DNA from: Arcanobacterium pluranimalium | Lineage (GTDB): Bacteria > Actinomycetota > Actinomycetes > Actinomycetales > Actinomycetaceae | Length of the DNA stretch: 64,000 bases | Assembly: GCF_016907845.1 (NCBI RefSeq) | Contig: NZ_JAFBCS010000001.1 | Span: 1,240,001 to 1,304,000 of the forward strand | Direction: 5' to 3' | Part shown: one piece after another, positions 26,560-35,061 of the stretch | Layout of the letters: each line of letters begins with the position of its first letter | How positions within the stretch are numbered: the first letter of the stretch is position 1 | The notes under the pieces: generated by a model | Told to the model about the DNA's origin: nothing | Databases searched by the model: none | The model's input: the letters and a program-made list of their open reading frames with translations, nothing else | Program-made: the position numbers and the translations under genes

Positions 26560-27390
26560 TCAGAAAGCCGGAATGATTTCACCGTTCGGGTACTTTTCCT
26601 TGATGAATTTTGCAACTTCTGGGCTGTGGAGTAGTTTTTCAAGCTTAGCGATTGCTTCGGCTTTCTTGGAATCCTTGTTCCAGGCAAGCACGTTGGCGTA
26701 TGGGTTATTCTCGCCGGATTCGATGGCGAGTGCATCTTTGGACGGCACAAGACCAGCCTCAAGCGCAAAGTTTCCGTTAATCACAGCGGCATCGGCATCC
26801 GGCAATTGCACCGGAATAGCTGGTGCTTCTGATTCAACGACCTTGGCATTGATAGGGCTCGAAATAATATCCAACAAGGTTGGGTTCTTCGATTCCTTGA
26901 GCTTAATCAAGCCCTTTTGCTCCAGCAATTGAAGCGCACGCGCCTGGTTCGACGGATCGTTATTTACGAGAATACGAGCACCGTTGGGGATATCATCGAT
27001 ACGCTTATATTTCTTTGAGAAAAGCGCATATGGTTCGATGTGCACACCGTTGCCATGCTCGAATTTATAACCTTTTTCTTTGACCTCAGCATCGAAATAA
27101 GGCACGTGCTGGAAGAAGTTCGCATTCAGTTCACCGGCGTCGAGAGCAACATTTGGTTGTACGTAGTCAGTGTATTCTTTGATTTCGAGATCGATTCCGG
27201 CCTCTTTAGCGAGCTTTTCGTCAATGAAGCGCAAAATATCTGCATGTGGAACAGGTGAGGCGCCAACGGTAAGTGTGACGACACCGTCGCCATCCTTTCC
27301 TGCCGTATCCTTAGCTTCCGTGGAGGAACAAGCGCCAAGTGCGAGAGCCGCTACTGCGCCGATGAGTGCAATTTTCTTGAAGTTTCGCAT
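26560..27390 (-). CDS. metQ: methionine ABC transporter substrate-binding lipoprotein
   Basis: Captures D/L-methionine at the cell surface for MetNI. 276 residues of the NlpA/MetQ family. Signal peptide with lipobox ALGAC (lipidated Cys21). VGASPVPHADIL, YTDYVQPNVALDAGELNANFFQHVPYF and the GARILVNNDPSNQARAL region match the family. The start is ATG 27390, with AGGAAAA upstream. Last gene of metN-metI-metQ; 108 bp separate it from metI. Confidence 0.96.
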   Translation of the reverse strand: MRNFKKIALIGAVAALALGACSSTEAKDTAGKDGDGVVTLTVGASPVPHADILRFIDEKLAKEAGIDLEIKEYTDYVQPNVALDAGELNANFFQHVPYFDAEVKEKGYKFEHGNGVHIEPYALFSKKYKRIDDIPNGARILVNNDPSNQARALQLLEQKGLIKLKESKNPTLLDIISSPINAKVVESEAPAIPVQLPDADAAVINGNFALEAGLVPSKDALAIESGENNPYANVLAWNKDSKKAEAIAKLEKLLHSPEVAKFIKEKYPNGEIIPAF

Positions 27391-27498
27391 GATTTTTCCT
27401 TTAGTGGGTACACTTCACCCTAGGGGTGAAAACATTTCTATTTAGATTTCCAGAGCAGATACAGTGGTGCCCTGGCTGTGATTCCGGTTAGCGGTTCC

Positions 27499-28239
27499 TT
27501 AGCGGTGATCCACTAACCGGCTGAGCATGTCTCCAATCATCTGGATGATCTGGACGAGTACGAGAATTACCACAACTACAATGACGATAACATCAAACTG
27601 ATAACGTTGATAGCCGTAATTGATAGCAAGTGCACCGAGTCCACCGCCTCCAACTGCGGAAGCCATCGCTGAATAACCGATAATCGTGATGGTGAGGATC
27701 GTGATCGATTGGATTATTGAAGGCAGAGATTCACGCACGAGGACACCCCACATCACAGTGAAGCGGGAAGCCCCCATCATCTGAGCAGCCTCAACTTTTC
27801 CAGATTCGACGGCGAGCACATTCGACTCAACCATTCTTGCGAAATAAGGTATCGCAGAAACGACGAGAGCGATGGTAAATGCTTGCCAGCCAATCGCCGT
27901 CAACCAGGGCAGATGCAGTGCACGAATCGCAAACAGCACAACGATTGCCAAAATGATGAACGGAATTGCGCGGCCGAGGTTAATCACCGTGCCGAGCAGT
28001 TTATTGACCACTACGTTTTGGATCACTCCGCCTTTGCGTGACTCGGCAAGAATCACACCCAGCGGAAGTCCGATAACGACCGTAAAGAATGTTGCCACAA
28101 AAATCATCAGCAAGCTTTCGATTGTTGCTGGTAGCAACATTTGCTTGATGGCTGGATTATTAAACCAGCTGTTATCAGCGGCCAAAAGCGGTTGGCTGCC
28201 AATGATAAATGCAGGAGTTACGTGAAAAATTCCGCTCAT
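27499..28239 (-). CDS. metI: methionine ABC transporter permease
   Basis: Membrane channel of the methionine importer. 246 residues with five to six helices. The EAA loop, contacting MetN, reads VEAAQMMGASRFTVMWGVLVRESLP, with the usual Gly after EAA-type Ala. A longer N-terminal segment of about 40 residues (SQPLLAADNSWFNNPAIKQML) precedes the first helix. Its ATG overlaps the metN stop (ATGA). Confidence 0.94.
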   Translation of the reverse strand: MSGIFHVTPAFIIGSQPLLAADNSWFNNPAIKQMLLPATIESLLMIFVATFFTVVIGLPLGVILAESRKGGVIQNVVVNKLLGTVINLGRAIPFIILAIVVLFAIRALHLPWLTAIGWQAFTIALVVSAIPYFARMVESNVLAVESGKVEAAQMMGASRFTVMWGVLVRESLPSIIQSITILTITIIGYSAMASAVGGGGLGALAINYGYQRYQFDVIVIVVVVILVLVQIIQMIGDMLSRLVDHR

Positions 28240-29225
28240 GCTACACGCACCTTTGCATAAATATTGTGGTCAGCGAAAGCTTGAAGCGCTACGGGCACTT
28301 TCGTATGTGGCAGCGTCAATGCCAGGCGTGATACCTGCGTCGAGCCCACCGTCTCGAAAAGGCCGGCTGCAATATCAGCTCCAAGTTGAGATCCGAGCCC
28401 GATGACCTTAGAGCCTGCAGGTTCGCCTGGATGTGCCGTGAAAAATACGTCGATAACACTCTGCCCGGAGAGCGCGTTTTGATCCACGTTTGGTAGCGGA
28501 ACGAGTTTGAGACTGAGCGCCGACTCGGGTTCGGCAACTGCGTCCGAAAGGCTCGCAGATTCGAGGATTTTTCCGGAATCTAGGAGAGTGACTGAGTCGC
28601 AGATTTTTCGCACGACTGACATTTCGTGCGTGATGACGACGACGGTGACGCCGGTTCGGTCGCGAACGCTTTTGAGCAGATCCAAGATCTGTTCCGTTGT
28701 TTCCATGTCGAGGGCGGACGTCGGTTCGTCCGCCAGCAGCACAGCGGGAGCATCGGCGATTGCTCGAGCGATTCCCACTCGTTGGCGTTGCCCGCCGGAA
28801 AGCTGAGAGGGATAAGAACTTTCTCGCCCGGACAAACCTACTAAGTCAAATAATTCTTTGACGCGCTCTTTGCGCTCGGCAGTTGGAATACCAGCAAGTT
28901 TGAGGGGATATGCTACGTTTGCGCCGGCTGTGCGAGAGTCCAATAAATTTGCACCTTGAAAGACCATTCCAATATTTCGACGCGCTTTACGCAGGTCTTT
29001 TTCCGAAAGCTTAGTGAGGTCTTGACCATCAACTTCGATAGAGCCGGAGGTAGGACGCTCAAGTGCGGTCAAACAGCGAATAAGCGTTGACTTTCCAGCT
29101 CCTGATTCGCCCACAATGCCATGAATAGAACGAGCTGGTACCGAAAGTGATAAGTGATCAAGTGCTACTACAGAATCTTGCCCTTTGCGTGGGTAGATCT
29201 TCGTTACGTCGTGTAGCTCTATCAT
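28236..29225 (-). CDS. metN: methionine ABC transporter ATP-binding protein
   Basis: Energises methionine import. 329 residues from ATG 29225 (MIELHDVTKIYP), with GGGAG five bases upstream; the frame continues to 29501, but those residues lie in riboswitch RNA. P-loop GESGAGKSTLI, Q-loop MVFQGANLL, signature LSGGQRQRV, Walker B LLADEPTSALD, switch His ITHEM. A C-terminal NIL/ACT-type domain (about 250-329), which binds methionine for transinhibition, is present. First gene of the operon behind a SAM riboswitch. Confidence 0.96.
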   Translation of the reverse strand: MIELHDVTKIYPRKGQDSVVALDHLSLSVPARSIHGIVGESGAGKSTLIRCLTALERPTSGSIEVDGQDLTKLSEKDLRKARRNIGMVFQGANLLDSRTAGANVAYPLKLAGIPTAERKERVKELFDLVGLSGRESSYPSQLSGGQRQRVGIARAIADAPAVLLADEPTSALDMETTEQILDLLKSVRDRTGVTVVVITHEMSVVRKICDSVTLLDSGKILESASLSDAVAEPESALSLKLVPLPNVDQNALSGQSVIDVFFTAHPGEPAGSKVIGLGSQLGADIAAGLFETVGSTQVSRLALTLPHTKVPVALQAFADHNIYAKVRVA

Positions 29226-29232
29226 GAATACT

Positions 29233-29314
29233 CCCATCGATCTCGGCATTAGCACCCGTCTCAACGGGTTGCTGCAGCTTCTTCGAGCCGAGTCTCTCTG
29301 CTGCTCTGGATGAA
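29233..29314 (-). ncRNA. SAM-clan riboswitch (S-box) upstream of metN
   Basis: The minus strand carries the SAM-I core in order: ATCCAGAG, GAGAGAC, CGGCTCGAAGAAGC, CAGCAACC, then a stem ACCCGT/ACGGGT that runs into GGTGCTAATGCC. The usual P4 hairpin is not evident, which resembles the shorter SAM-I/IV types. P1 can form between TTCATC (29309-29314) and GATGGG (29233-29238), and the 3' strand includes the GGG of the metN Shine-Dalgarno GGGAG. SAM binding would thus hide the ribosome binding site; this mechanism is inferred. It explains methionine-dependent control of metNIQ. Confidence 0.9.
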
Positions 29315-29470
29315 CAACTTTACTTTCGCATGCCCGATAGGCATTGTGCAACTTTAGTCCCGAGCATGTCACATATTGAACAAATTTTTGTCGATGGAAG
29401 TCAGTGCGCTGAACGTCGAGGTTGAATACCGGGTTTGACGTGCGAGAACGCATTTTTGGCAGGAGGTGCC

Positions 29471-29647
29471 TTGCATAATCAAGGTATGAATACGAACTCA
29501 AATTACAAGAAAAATGCTGGCATAGATTTCTCTGAAAGTGCTGATGTGAAAACTGTCATACCTAATATTGCAGTATTAGAATTTCCGTTCACAGATTTCC
29601 CTGATCGAATGAAGATCGTCTTAACATTCGCACATCAAGAAACGTAA
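29471..29647 (+). CDS. possible small protein, unknown
   Basis: 58 codons from a TTG at 29471 with a strong AGGAGG (29461-29466) four bases before it. The product is polar with no recognised domain (MNTNSNYKKNAGIDFSESAD...). It is AT-richer than the neighbours. Coding is unproven. The rest of 29316-29682 holds the metN promoter region but no clear gene. Confidence 0.25.
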   Translation: MHNQGMNTNSNYKKNAGIDFSESADVKTVIPNIAVLEFPFTDFPDRMKIVLTFAHQET

Positions 29648-29682
29648 AGTGCTCAGCCGCAAAAATTACTCGGCTGCATGAA

Positions 29683-30351
29683 TTACTCAGTTGGCAGTGC
29701 AGAAACCCAGATTTGTTCGGCGACTGTTAGTGGGAGCTGAACAGATCGCGCAGAAGTGTTAAGACTCATCAGGCCAAGACTGCTTGACACTGACGTAACT
29801 TCAAAAGAAGTGCCAGGTACTAGCCCAATTTCTGCAACATAGGTGAGCAATTCTGGGTCATGATCAGCTACCCGCACTACCATTGCTTGTGAACCGGCGC
29901 ATTGCTGTGCAAGATTCTCTGTACGCACGGGATGTGTAGTGCCGTCGGCTCGGGGGATTGGATCTCCATGCGGATCTCGATGTGGAAATCCTAGACGCTC
30001 ATCAATTCGAGAGATGAATAAATCCGAGACTGCATGCTCAAGGGACTCTGCCTCAGTGTGTACCTCATCCCAAGAATAGCCAAGTTCATCAACTAAAAAA
30101 GTTTCGATGAGCCGGTGTTTGCGCACCATCTCAACTCCAATGGTTCGTCCCTCTGGAGTAAGCGACACGTCGCCATAGCGATCGTGTAAAACGAGTCCCA
30201 TGGCGACGAGCCGCTTGATGCCCTCTGAGACGGTCGAGGGGCTCAGCGAGAGCTGCTGTGCAATGTCTTTAGGTGCTACGTGTCCAGAATTTCTTTCCGA
30301 GATCATCCACACTGCCTTGAGATAATCCTCGTGGCTTGCTGAAAGATTCAT
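29683..30351 (-). CDS. DtxR/MntR-family metalloregulator, probably Mn-type
   Basis: 222 residues: winged helix (about 1-65, KDIAQQLSLSPSTVSEGIKRL), dimerisation/metal domain (about 70-130) and an SH3-like FeoA-type domain (about 150-222). The primary metal ligands around EAESLEHAVSD follow the E-x-x-E-H pattern of MntR rather than the C-x-x-E-H of DtxR/IdeR, so manganese is the more likely signal. GFPHRDPHGDPIPR, shared by the long DtxR forms, is kept. GAGGAG lies just before the ATG. It stands alone between a small ORF and deoD; a Mn transporter is not in the window. Confidence 0.9.
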   Translation of the reverse strand: MNLSASHEDYLKAVWMISERNSGHVAPKDIAQQLSLSPSTVSEGIKRLVAMGLVLHDRYGDVSLTPEGRTIGVEMVRKHRLIETFLVDELGYSWDEVHTEAESLEHAVSDLFISRIDERLGFPHRDPHGDPIPRADGTTHPVRTENLAQQCAGSQAMVVRVADHDPELLTYVAEIGLVPGTSFEVTSVSSSLGLMSLNTSARSVQLPLTVAEQIWVSALPTE

Positions 30352-30438
30352 TGCTCCTCGATTGTCTCTCGATTATTTCTGCGCGTATTTCCGTGCGCTG
30401 GTATTCAGCTTATCAATACAAACAAAAGCCGGCGAATA

Positions 30439-30462
30439 GCGGTTATCTTGGCAGATAACCGC
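30439..30462 (-). terminator. hairpin downstream of deoD
   Basis: A perfect 10-bp stem (GCGGTTATCT / AGATAACCGC) with a 4-base loop lies 85 bp past the deoD stop. A T-rich tract is weak. It separates deoD from the downstream regulator. Confidence 0.5.
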
Positions 30463-30546
30463 AACGCCATATTTCCTTTGTATGAGATAAATGCGGACAC
30501 ACACAACACTTGCGCAGAGAAATGTTGAGGTAGCTTCGATGAAATC

Positions 30547-31254
30547 TCAGCAGTGAGCTGCTGCTACGGCGAGCTTAAGAGCGCGCTGGAAATTGCTTTC
30601 GCGCTCTTCAGCACTCATATCTTGAGAAGAGTCGAAGAGATGATCCGAAACAGTTAGTACAGCCAGAGCCTGCTTGCCATACTGAGCAGCCAGACCGTAA
30701 AGCGCGCCAGCTTCCATCTCAACGCCCATTGTGCCAGCGTCTGCCAGAGCTTTATTATCGGCCATATCAACACCGTAGAATCGATCACGCGACACAACTG
30801 GGCCAACGACCACGTGCTCATCACCTGCGGCTGCGTCAGCTGCGGCGCGCACAAGCTGATAATCAGCAACGGCTGAGTAGTGGATATTTGGTGCAATATA
30901 CGTGTTGATCACGCCCTCGTAGTGTGCACCGTTAGCAATAACGACGTCTCCTATCTTGACTCGTGGCGAAAGACCACCGCAGGTGCCAACGCGAATGATG
31001 CGCTCGACGTCGTAATGCATAAACAATTCATTGACGTAGATCGACAGGGATGGTTGTCCCATCCCAGAAGCCATAATTGAGAGCGGTTTTCCATTTACTG
31101 TGCCAGTAAAACCGAGGATTCCACGCACGTCCGTAACCAATTTTGCGTCGTCCATCAAGAGATGAGCCATGCGCTCAGCACGGCGTGGATCACCAGGCAT
31201 GAGGACAGCTGGAGCGAAATCTCCCTTTTCAGCACCAATGTGTGGTGTTGCCAT
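30547..31254 (-). CDS. deoD: purine nucleoside phosphorylase, DeoD type
   Basis: Phosphorolytic cleavage of purine (deoxy)nucleosides in salvage. 235 residues, the usual length of the hexameric DeoD family. MPGDPRRAERMA binds phosphate, GMGQPSLSIY, RVGTCGGL and the nucleoside-binding MGVEMEAGALYGLA follow, with the general acid Asp in TVSDHLF. ATG 31254 has AAGGGG upstream. It is followed at a distance by the DtxR-family gene and preceded by an AI-2E permease gene on the same strand. Confidence 0.97.
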   Translation of the reverse strand: MATPHIGAEKGDFAPAVLMPGDPRRAERMAHLLMDDAKLVTDVRGILGFTGTVNGKPLSIMASGMGQPSLSIYVNELFMHYDVERIIRVGTCGGLSPRVKIGDVVIANGAHYEGVINTYIAPNIHYSAVADYQLVRAAADAAAGDEHVVVGPVVSRDRFYGVDMADNKALADAGTMGVEMEAGALYGLAAQYGKQALAVLTVSDHLFDSSQDMSAEERESNFQRALKLAVAAAHC

Positions 31255-31320
31255 AATATTATTCCCCTTCGAATGTTGAAACTAACTACCACCGCAGCGG
31301 AGGCAGCATGTATGAACAGA

Positions 31321-32700
31321 TTACTGTGTGCTGGTCTGTTTCGGTAGTTTAGCGCGTTTAACTGCCCGTTTTTCCTTGGGTGAGAGATGTTGAGCTACTT
31401 TTGTATCGAAATGATGCCAAAACTCGGCCGTGTAACTCTCAAAATCTCGGCGTGGGCCGCCAGGACGATCTTCCCATTCATCGAGGTAAGGGAACGTATC
31501 ATGTCCTTTGAGATACAAGACGGCGGTGTTGAGAGCAGCAGCGATAGGAACCGAGAACAGCGCTCCGACGATACCGGCCATGGCAGATCCGGCAGCGACG
31601 ACGAAGACCACTGCCAGAGCGTGCATATTCAATGCATTTCCTTGCAAAATCGGTTGGAGAATATTACCTTCAATTTGCTGCACAACAAGTACGCCCAAAA
31701 GCATGCCAAGTGCCATCCAGATAGAGCCAGAATTAACAAGCACTACTAGCACGGCAACTGCTCCAGAGAGGAAAGCACCGACGATCGGGACGAAGGCACC
31801 CAAAAAGACGAGAGCGCCGATAGGGAATGCAAGCGGGAGTGGCGTGCTAAAAAGTACTGCGATAGTAGCGATTCCCAGCGCGTCCACAAAAGCGACGATC
31901 GCTTGGGTACGAGTGTAATTTCCGATGGTCACCCAAGCGCGAATTCCAGCTTCATTGGCGTTTGTGCGATAAGGAATTGGAAGCAAGCGCACAAACCATT
32001 GCCAGATTTCTCTTCCGTCCTTGAGGAAGAAAAACAAGGTGAAAAGCACAAGGACAGCTCCGGTGATGAACTCGGTGATTGATGAACCTAGCATCATCAC
32101 GCCGCCAGCAATCTGGCCTGAATTTTGCTTGAGAGTTTCTTGAAGAGAAGACCACGCCTGAGAAATTTGATCTTGGGCATTCGGGAAAGTGTCGTTTAAC
32201 GAGTGAACGATAGAAGAAATGCCCTCTTCGAGATTGCTTCCAAGATCAGAGAAGCCTTGATAAAGACCAGTGCCTGAACCGGCCACAATGCCTGCGAGAA
32301 TAAGGAAAAGACCAAATACAGTCGCAGCAGCTGCGGCAGCTGGAGGAAAACCGAGCTTCTTCTTGAGCCAACTTGAGACTGGCTCTGCGATGACAGCCAT
32401 GAGCAGCGACACGAGTAGCGATATAAGCAAGGTGCTGAAAGTAATGAACATCCAGCTAGCAGCATAGACTGCAGCGCCAATCACGAGTATGCGCCACGAC
32501 CAAGCAGCGGCTGTTCTCACTTCTGCCGTGACGCGACTTGCTCCCGCAGGAACTGTGACGAGCCCTCCGGGAAATTCTGGAACGTCGTCGGGAGCAGTAA
32601 TAATCTCGAGATCGGAGGTGTGCTCGACGTGCTCAAATGACGTTTTAGCAGCTGAATCAGTGCGTGGATTCTCGCTCGGTTGTTCCTGTGCTTCGTCCAT
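31321..32700 (-). CDS. AI-2E family transporter (TerF/TqsA-like permease)
   Basis: 459 residues from ATG 32700 (GAGG five bases before); the frame is open to 32736. The first 60 residues are polar and acidic. Then about seven to eight helices follow, with the family loop GFSDLGSNLEEGISSIVHSL and the helix block GALVFLGAFVPIVGAFLSGAVAVLVVLVNSG, and IQGNILQPILQGNALNMHALAVV near the end. The family has members exporting autoinducer-2 and others of unknown substrate; no luxS is seen here. A cytoplasmic basic tail closes the protein. Confidence 0.88.
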   Translation of the reverse strand: MDEAQEQPSENPRTDSAAKTSFEHVEHTSDLEIITAPDDVPEFPGGLVTVPAGASRVTAEVRTAAAWSWRILVIGAAVYAASWMFITFSTLLISLLVSLLMAVIAEPVSSWLKKKLGFPPAAAAAATVFGLFLILAGIVAGSGTGLYQGFSDLGSNLEEGISSIVHSLNDTFPNAQDQISQAWSSLQETLKQNSGQIAGGVMMLGSSITEFITGAVLVLFTLFFFLKDGREIWQWFVRLLPIPYRTNANEAGIRAWVTIGNYTRTQAIVAFVDALGIATIAVLFSTPLPLAFPIGALVFLGAFVPIVGAFLSGAVAVLVVLVNSGSIWMALGMLLGVLVVQQIEGNILQPILQGNALNMHALAVVFVVAAGSAMAGIVGALFSVPIAAALNTAVLYLKGHDTFPYLDEWEDRPGGPRRDFESYTAEFWHHFDTKVAQHLSPKEKRAVKRAKLPKQTSTQ

Positions 32701-32802
32701 GGCATCCTCATGTATTGGAAATATGTGTGGTCTCATCCTAAACTTCGAAAGGCTTGGGGTGCACCTCAGATTAGAGCCTACCGAAAGAAAGTCGCCTAAA
32801 TC

Positions 32803-33564
32803 ATGAAGAATTACCAGCTCATAGCCTTTGACCTCGATGATACTCTAGCTCCTTCAAAATCTGCACTGCCTCCGAAAATGGCGCAAGAGCTGAAGAAGCT
32901 GCTTGAGGTTGCGCAAGTGTGTGTGATTTCGGGCGGGAACTTTGAGCAGTTTGAAAAGCAACTCATCAATAATTTGGATGCAGACAGTGCACAATTAGCG
33001 CATTTACACCTCATGCCGACGTGTGGAACGCGCTATTTGCGTTACATTCAGGGGGCGTGGGCGCCAATTTACGTGCGCGATTTGAGCGACGACGAACGCG
33101 CGCGTGCGCTGGAAGCGCTCGAAACACAAGCTAAAGAGCTGGGACTCTGGGAAGAGAAAACCTGGGGCAATATCCTCGAAGATCGCGGTTCGCAGATCAC
33201 ATTCTCTGCCTTGGGCCAGGAAGCTCCTTTAGAAGCGAAGAAAGCTTGGGATCCAACAGGGGAGAAGAAAGAAAGGTTGCGTGCAGCTGTAGCCGCCTTA
33301 CTTCCAGAGCTCGAAGTTCGTGGGGGAGGATCGACCTCGGTAGACATCACAAGAAAAGGTGTCGATAAGGCCTACGGTATTTCTGAACTGGCAAAACAAA
33401 CGGGAATCCCTATTTCAGACATGCTGTTTGTGGGCGATAGGCTCGATGAGGGCGGTAACGATTATCCGGTGCTCCGATTGGGGATCGAGACGCACGCGGT
33501 CACAGGCTGGGAAGATACGGCACAGTTCATTGGCGATCTCGTAGAAAAAATGCGTGGCGCCTAG
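32803..33564 (+). CDS. HAD-superfamily hydrolase (type IIB, sucrose-phosphatase/phosphomannomutase-like)
   Basis: 253 residues. Motif I FDLDDTL at 9-15 with catalytic Asp; motif II near ISGGNFEQF; the Lys of motif III in TRKGVDKAYG; motif IV GDRLDEGGNDYPV. The cap between them is of the type-IIB kind. The family spans sugar-phosphate phosphatases and phosphomannomutases, and the substrate cannot be named from sequence. It follows the AI-2E gene divergently, sharing an intergenic of about 100 bp. Confidence 0.85.
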   Translation: MKNYQLIAFDLDDTLAPSKSALPPKMAQELKKLLEVAQVCVISGGNFEQFEKQLINNLDADSAQLAHLHLMPTCGTRYLRYIQGAWAPIYVRDLSDDERARALEALETQAKELGLWEEKTWGNILEDRGSQITFSALGQEAPLEAKKAWDPTGEKKERLRAAVAALLPELEVRGGGSTSVDITRKGVDKAYGISELAKQTGIPISDMLFVGDRLDEGGNDYPVLRLGIETHAVTGWEDTAQFIGDLVEKMRGA

Positions 33565-33778
33565 ATTGTCCATCGTTTGGCGTAAAGCCTGGGCAAATAG
33601 TCCGCGTGAAACCGTCAATTTTTCTGTATTATGTAAGAAATTAAGATCGTCTTTGCGGCTTTCTCTTTTGCAAAACCTCTTGCATTACGGTGTTATCTTC
33701 GCAAAATACGAGTATTAGTGGCGCAATAAATTGCCTCTCAAGAGGTGTTTTAGCATATTTAGACGATAGGTGAAGATT

Positions 33779-34444
33779 ATGAACCACGAATTGAGCGAGA
33801 TAGAAATCGATCGCAGACTTGCGCAGTTGCGTGGTGATGCCGATGAACATCAGCGCGAGGGCGGCGCACACCGCAGTACCGCCTGGATAATGACTATTGC
33901 ATCTGCCATCGCGTTTATCGCGGCTATGGCGCTGATGATGTCCGAAAAGGCCAAACTTGAAAATCCACAAAGCGCACTCGTATGCGATGTAAATCCGTTG
34001 ATCGGTTGCGGAAAATGGGTTGGTACCTGGCAAAACGAGGTGCTCTTTGGCATCTCAAACTCGCTGATCGGAGTGGCGTTCTTCGCAGCGCTCCTGGCAC
34101 TATCGCTATCGCTTTTGACGGGTTCGAAGCTGCATAAAATGCTATGGATTGCGCTTTCAAGCGCAATGTTTCTGGGGATGACCTGGGTATTGTGGTTTAT
34201 GTACCAATCCTTGGTGATCGCCCATTCCATCTGCCCGTTCTGCATGGTGGTATGGCTGTGTATGATTCCGCTGAGTATTACGATTTGGGGGCGCACAGCA
34301 CAAGCTGGACATTTGGGCGCGACATGTGAGCCAATTGGCCGATTCATCGTCCGAAACAGGTTCGTCATCGCTGCAATTGCGTACGCGGCGATGATTTCCC
34401 TGCTCGTGGTCTGGTTCTGGTCCGATTGGCAGTTGCTTTTCTGA
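33779..34444 (+). CDS. vitamin K epoxide reductase (VKOR) family protein
   Basis: About 221 residues from ATG 33779 (AGGTGAAG upstream); a GTG at 33770 is possible. Integral membrane thiol oxidase of the bacterial VKOR group. The outer redox pair is in CDVNPLIGCGKWVG, the quinone-proximal CxxC in HSICPFCMVVW. Four to five helices. In actinomycetes such enzymes re-oxidise the DsbA-like MdbA that folds secreted proteins; no dsbA partner lies beside it. Convergent with the HIT gene, with only 24 bp between. Confidence 0.92.
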   Translation: MNHELSEIEIDRRLAQLRGDADEHQREGGAHRSTAWIMTIASAIAFIAAMALMMSEKAKLENPQSALVCDVNPLIGCGKWVGTWQNEVLFGISNSLIGVAFFAALLALSLSLLTGSKLHKMLWIALSSAMFLGMTWVLWFMYQSLVIAHSICPFCMVVWLCMIPLSITIWGRTAQAGHLGATCEPIGRFIVRNRFVIAAIAYAAMISLLVVWFWSDWQLLF

Positions 34445-34468
34445 AGCTTTTAGGGCTTGGCTAGAGGA

Positions 34469-34912
34469 TTAGGCCTTGACCAGGGACGTCATTTGTGCGG
34501 GCACAAACTCGGCATATCCGAGTTCCACGAGTGCTGTACGCAGTTTAGTCATTGCCTCATCTAGTTCCTCGGCAGGAGCTGCCTGTGCCTTGCCGAGCTC
34601 ACCTGGAACATGCGAATTGGCTGGTACCACATGAATATGAGTATGGGGCACGTCAAAGCCAAGGATCGAAACAACCGCGCGCTCGGTATGGAACGCACGT
34701 TCTTGAGCGCGACCGATGATCTGGGCTACGTTTGCCATTCGAGCGAAAATTTCTGGATCGAGGTCGGAAAACTTATCTACTTCTTGGCGCGGAACGATCA
34801 AAACGTGTCCCGGAGCAACTGGCTCAATAGTTGCAAAGGCGACGCAAACGTCGTCGGCAAAAACGAATCTACCAGGTAATTCACCGTCTATGATCTTCGA
34901 AAAAATACTCAT
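34469..34912 (-). CDS. HIT family protein
   Basis: 147 residues from ATG 34912 (MSIFSKIIDGELPGRF), where HIT proteins usually begin; the frame runs on to 35053 without further family resemblance. The histidine triad is HTHIHVVP near residue 98. GHVLIVPRQEVDKFSDLDP is the characteristic middle motif. Members hydrolyse purine nucleotide monophosphate conjugates (HinT) or diadenosine tetraphosphates; this one cannot be assigned further. No clear ribosome binding site is seen at this start. Confidence 0.93.
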   Translation of the reverse strand: MSIFSKIIDGELPGRFVFADDVCVAFATIEPVAPGHVLIVPRQEVDKFSDLDPEIFARMANVAQIIGRAQERAFHTERAVVSILGFDVPHTHIHVVPANSHVPGELGKAQAAPAEELDEAMTKLRTALVELGYAEFVPAQMTSLVKA

Positions 34913-35061
34913 GGCTAACAGTATATTGGGTAAGAACGGCGAAAAACAGACATACATACCTCGCGCCTTGGTGAATTGTGCTTCAACACGTGAACATATG
35001 TGAATTCGAAGCCGGCGCTGGACTATCATGGGAAACATATTGGAACAACTCAAGGAGAACT

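Noticed and set aside
28236-29501. 92-residue N-terminal extension of MetN
   Set aside because: The extra part is the SAM riboswitch RNA; ATG 29225 has a GGGAG at the right distance.
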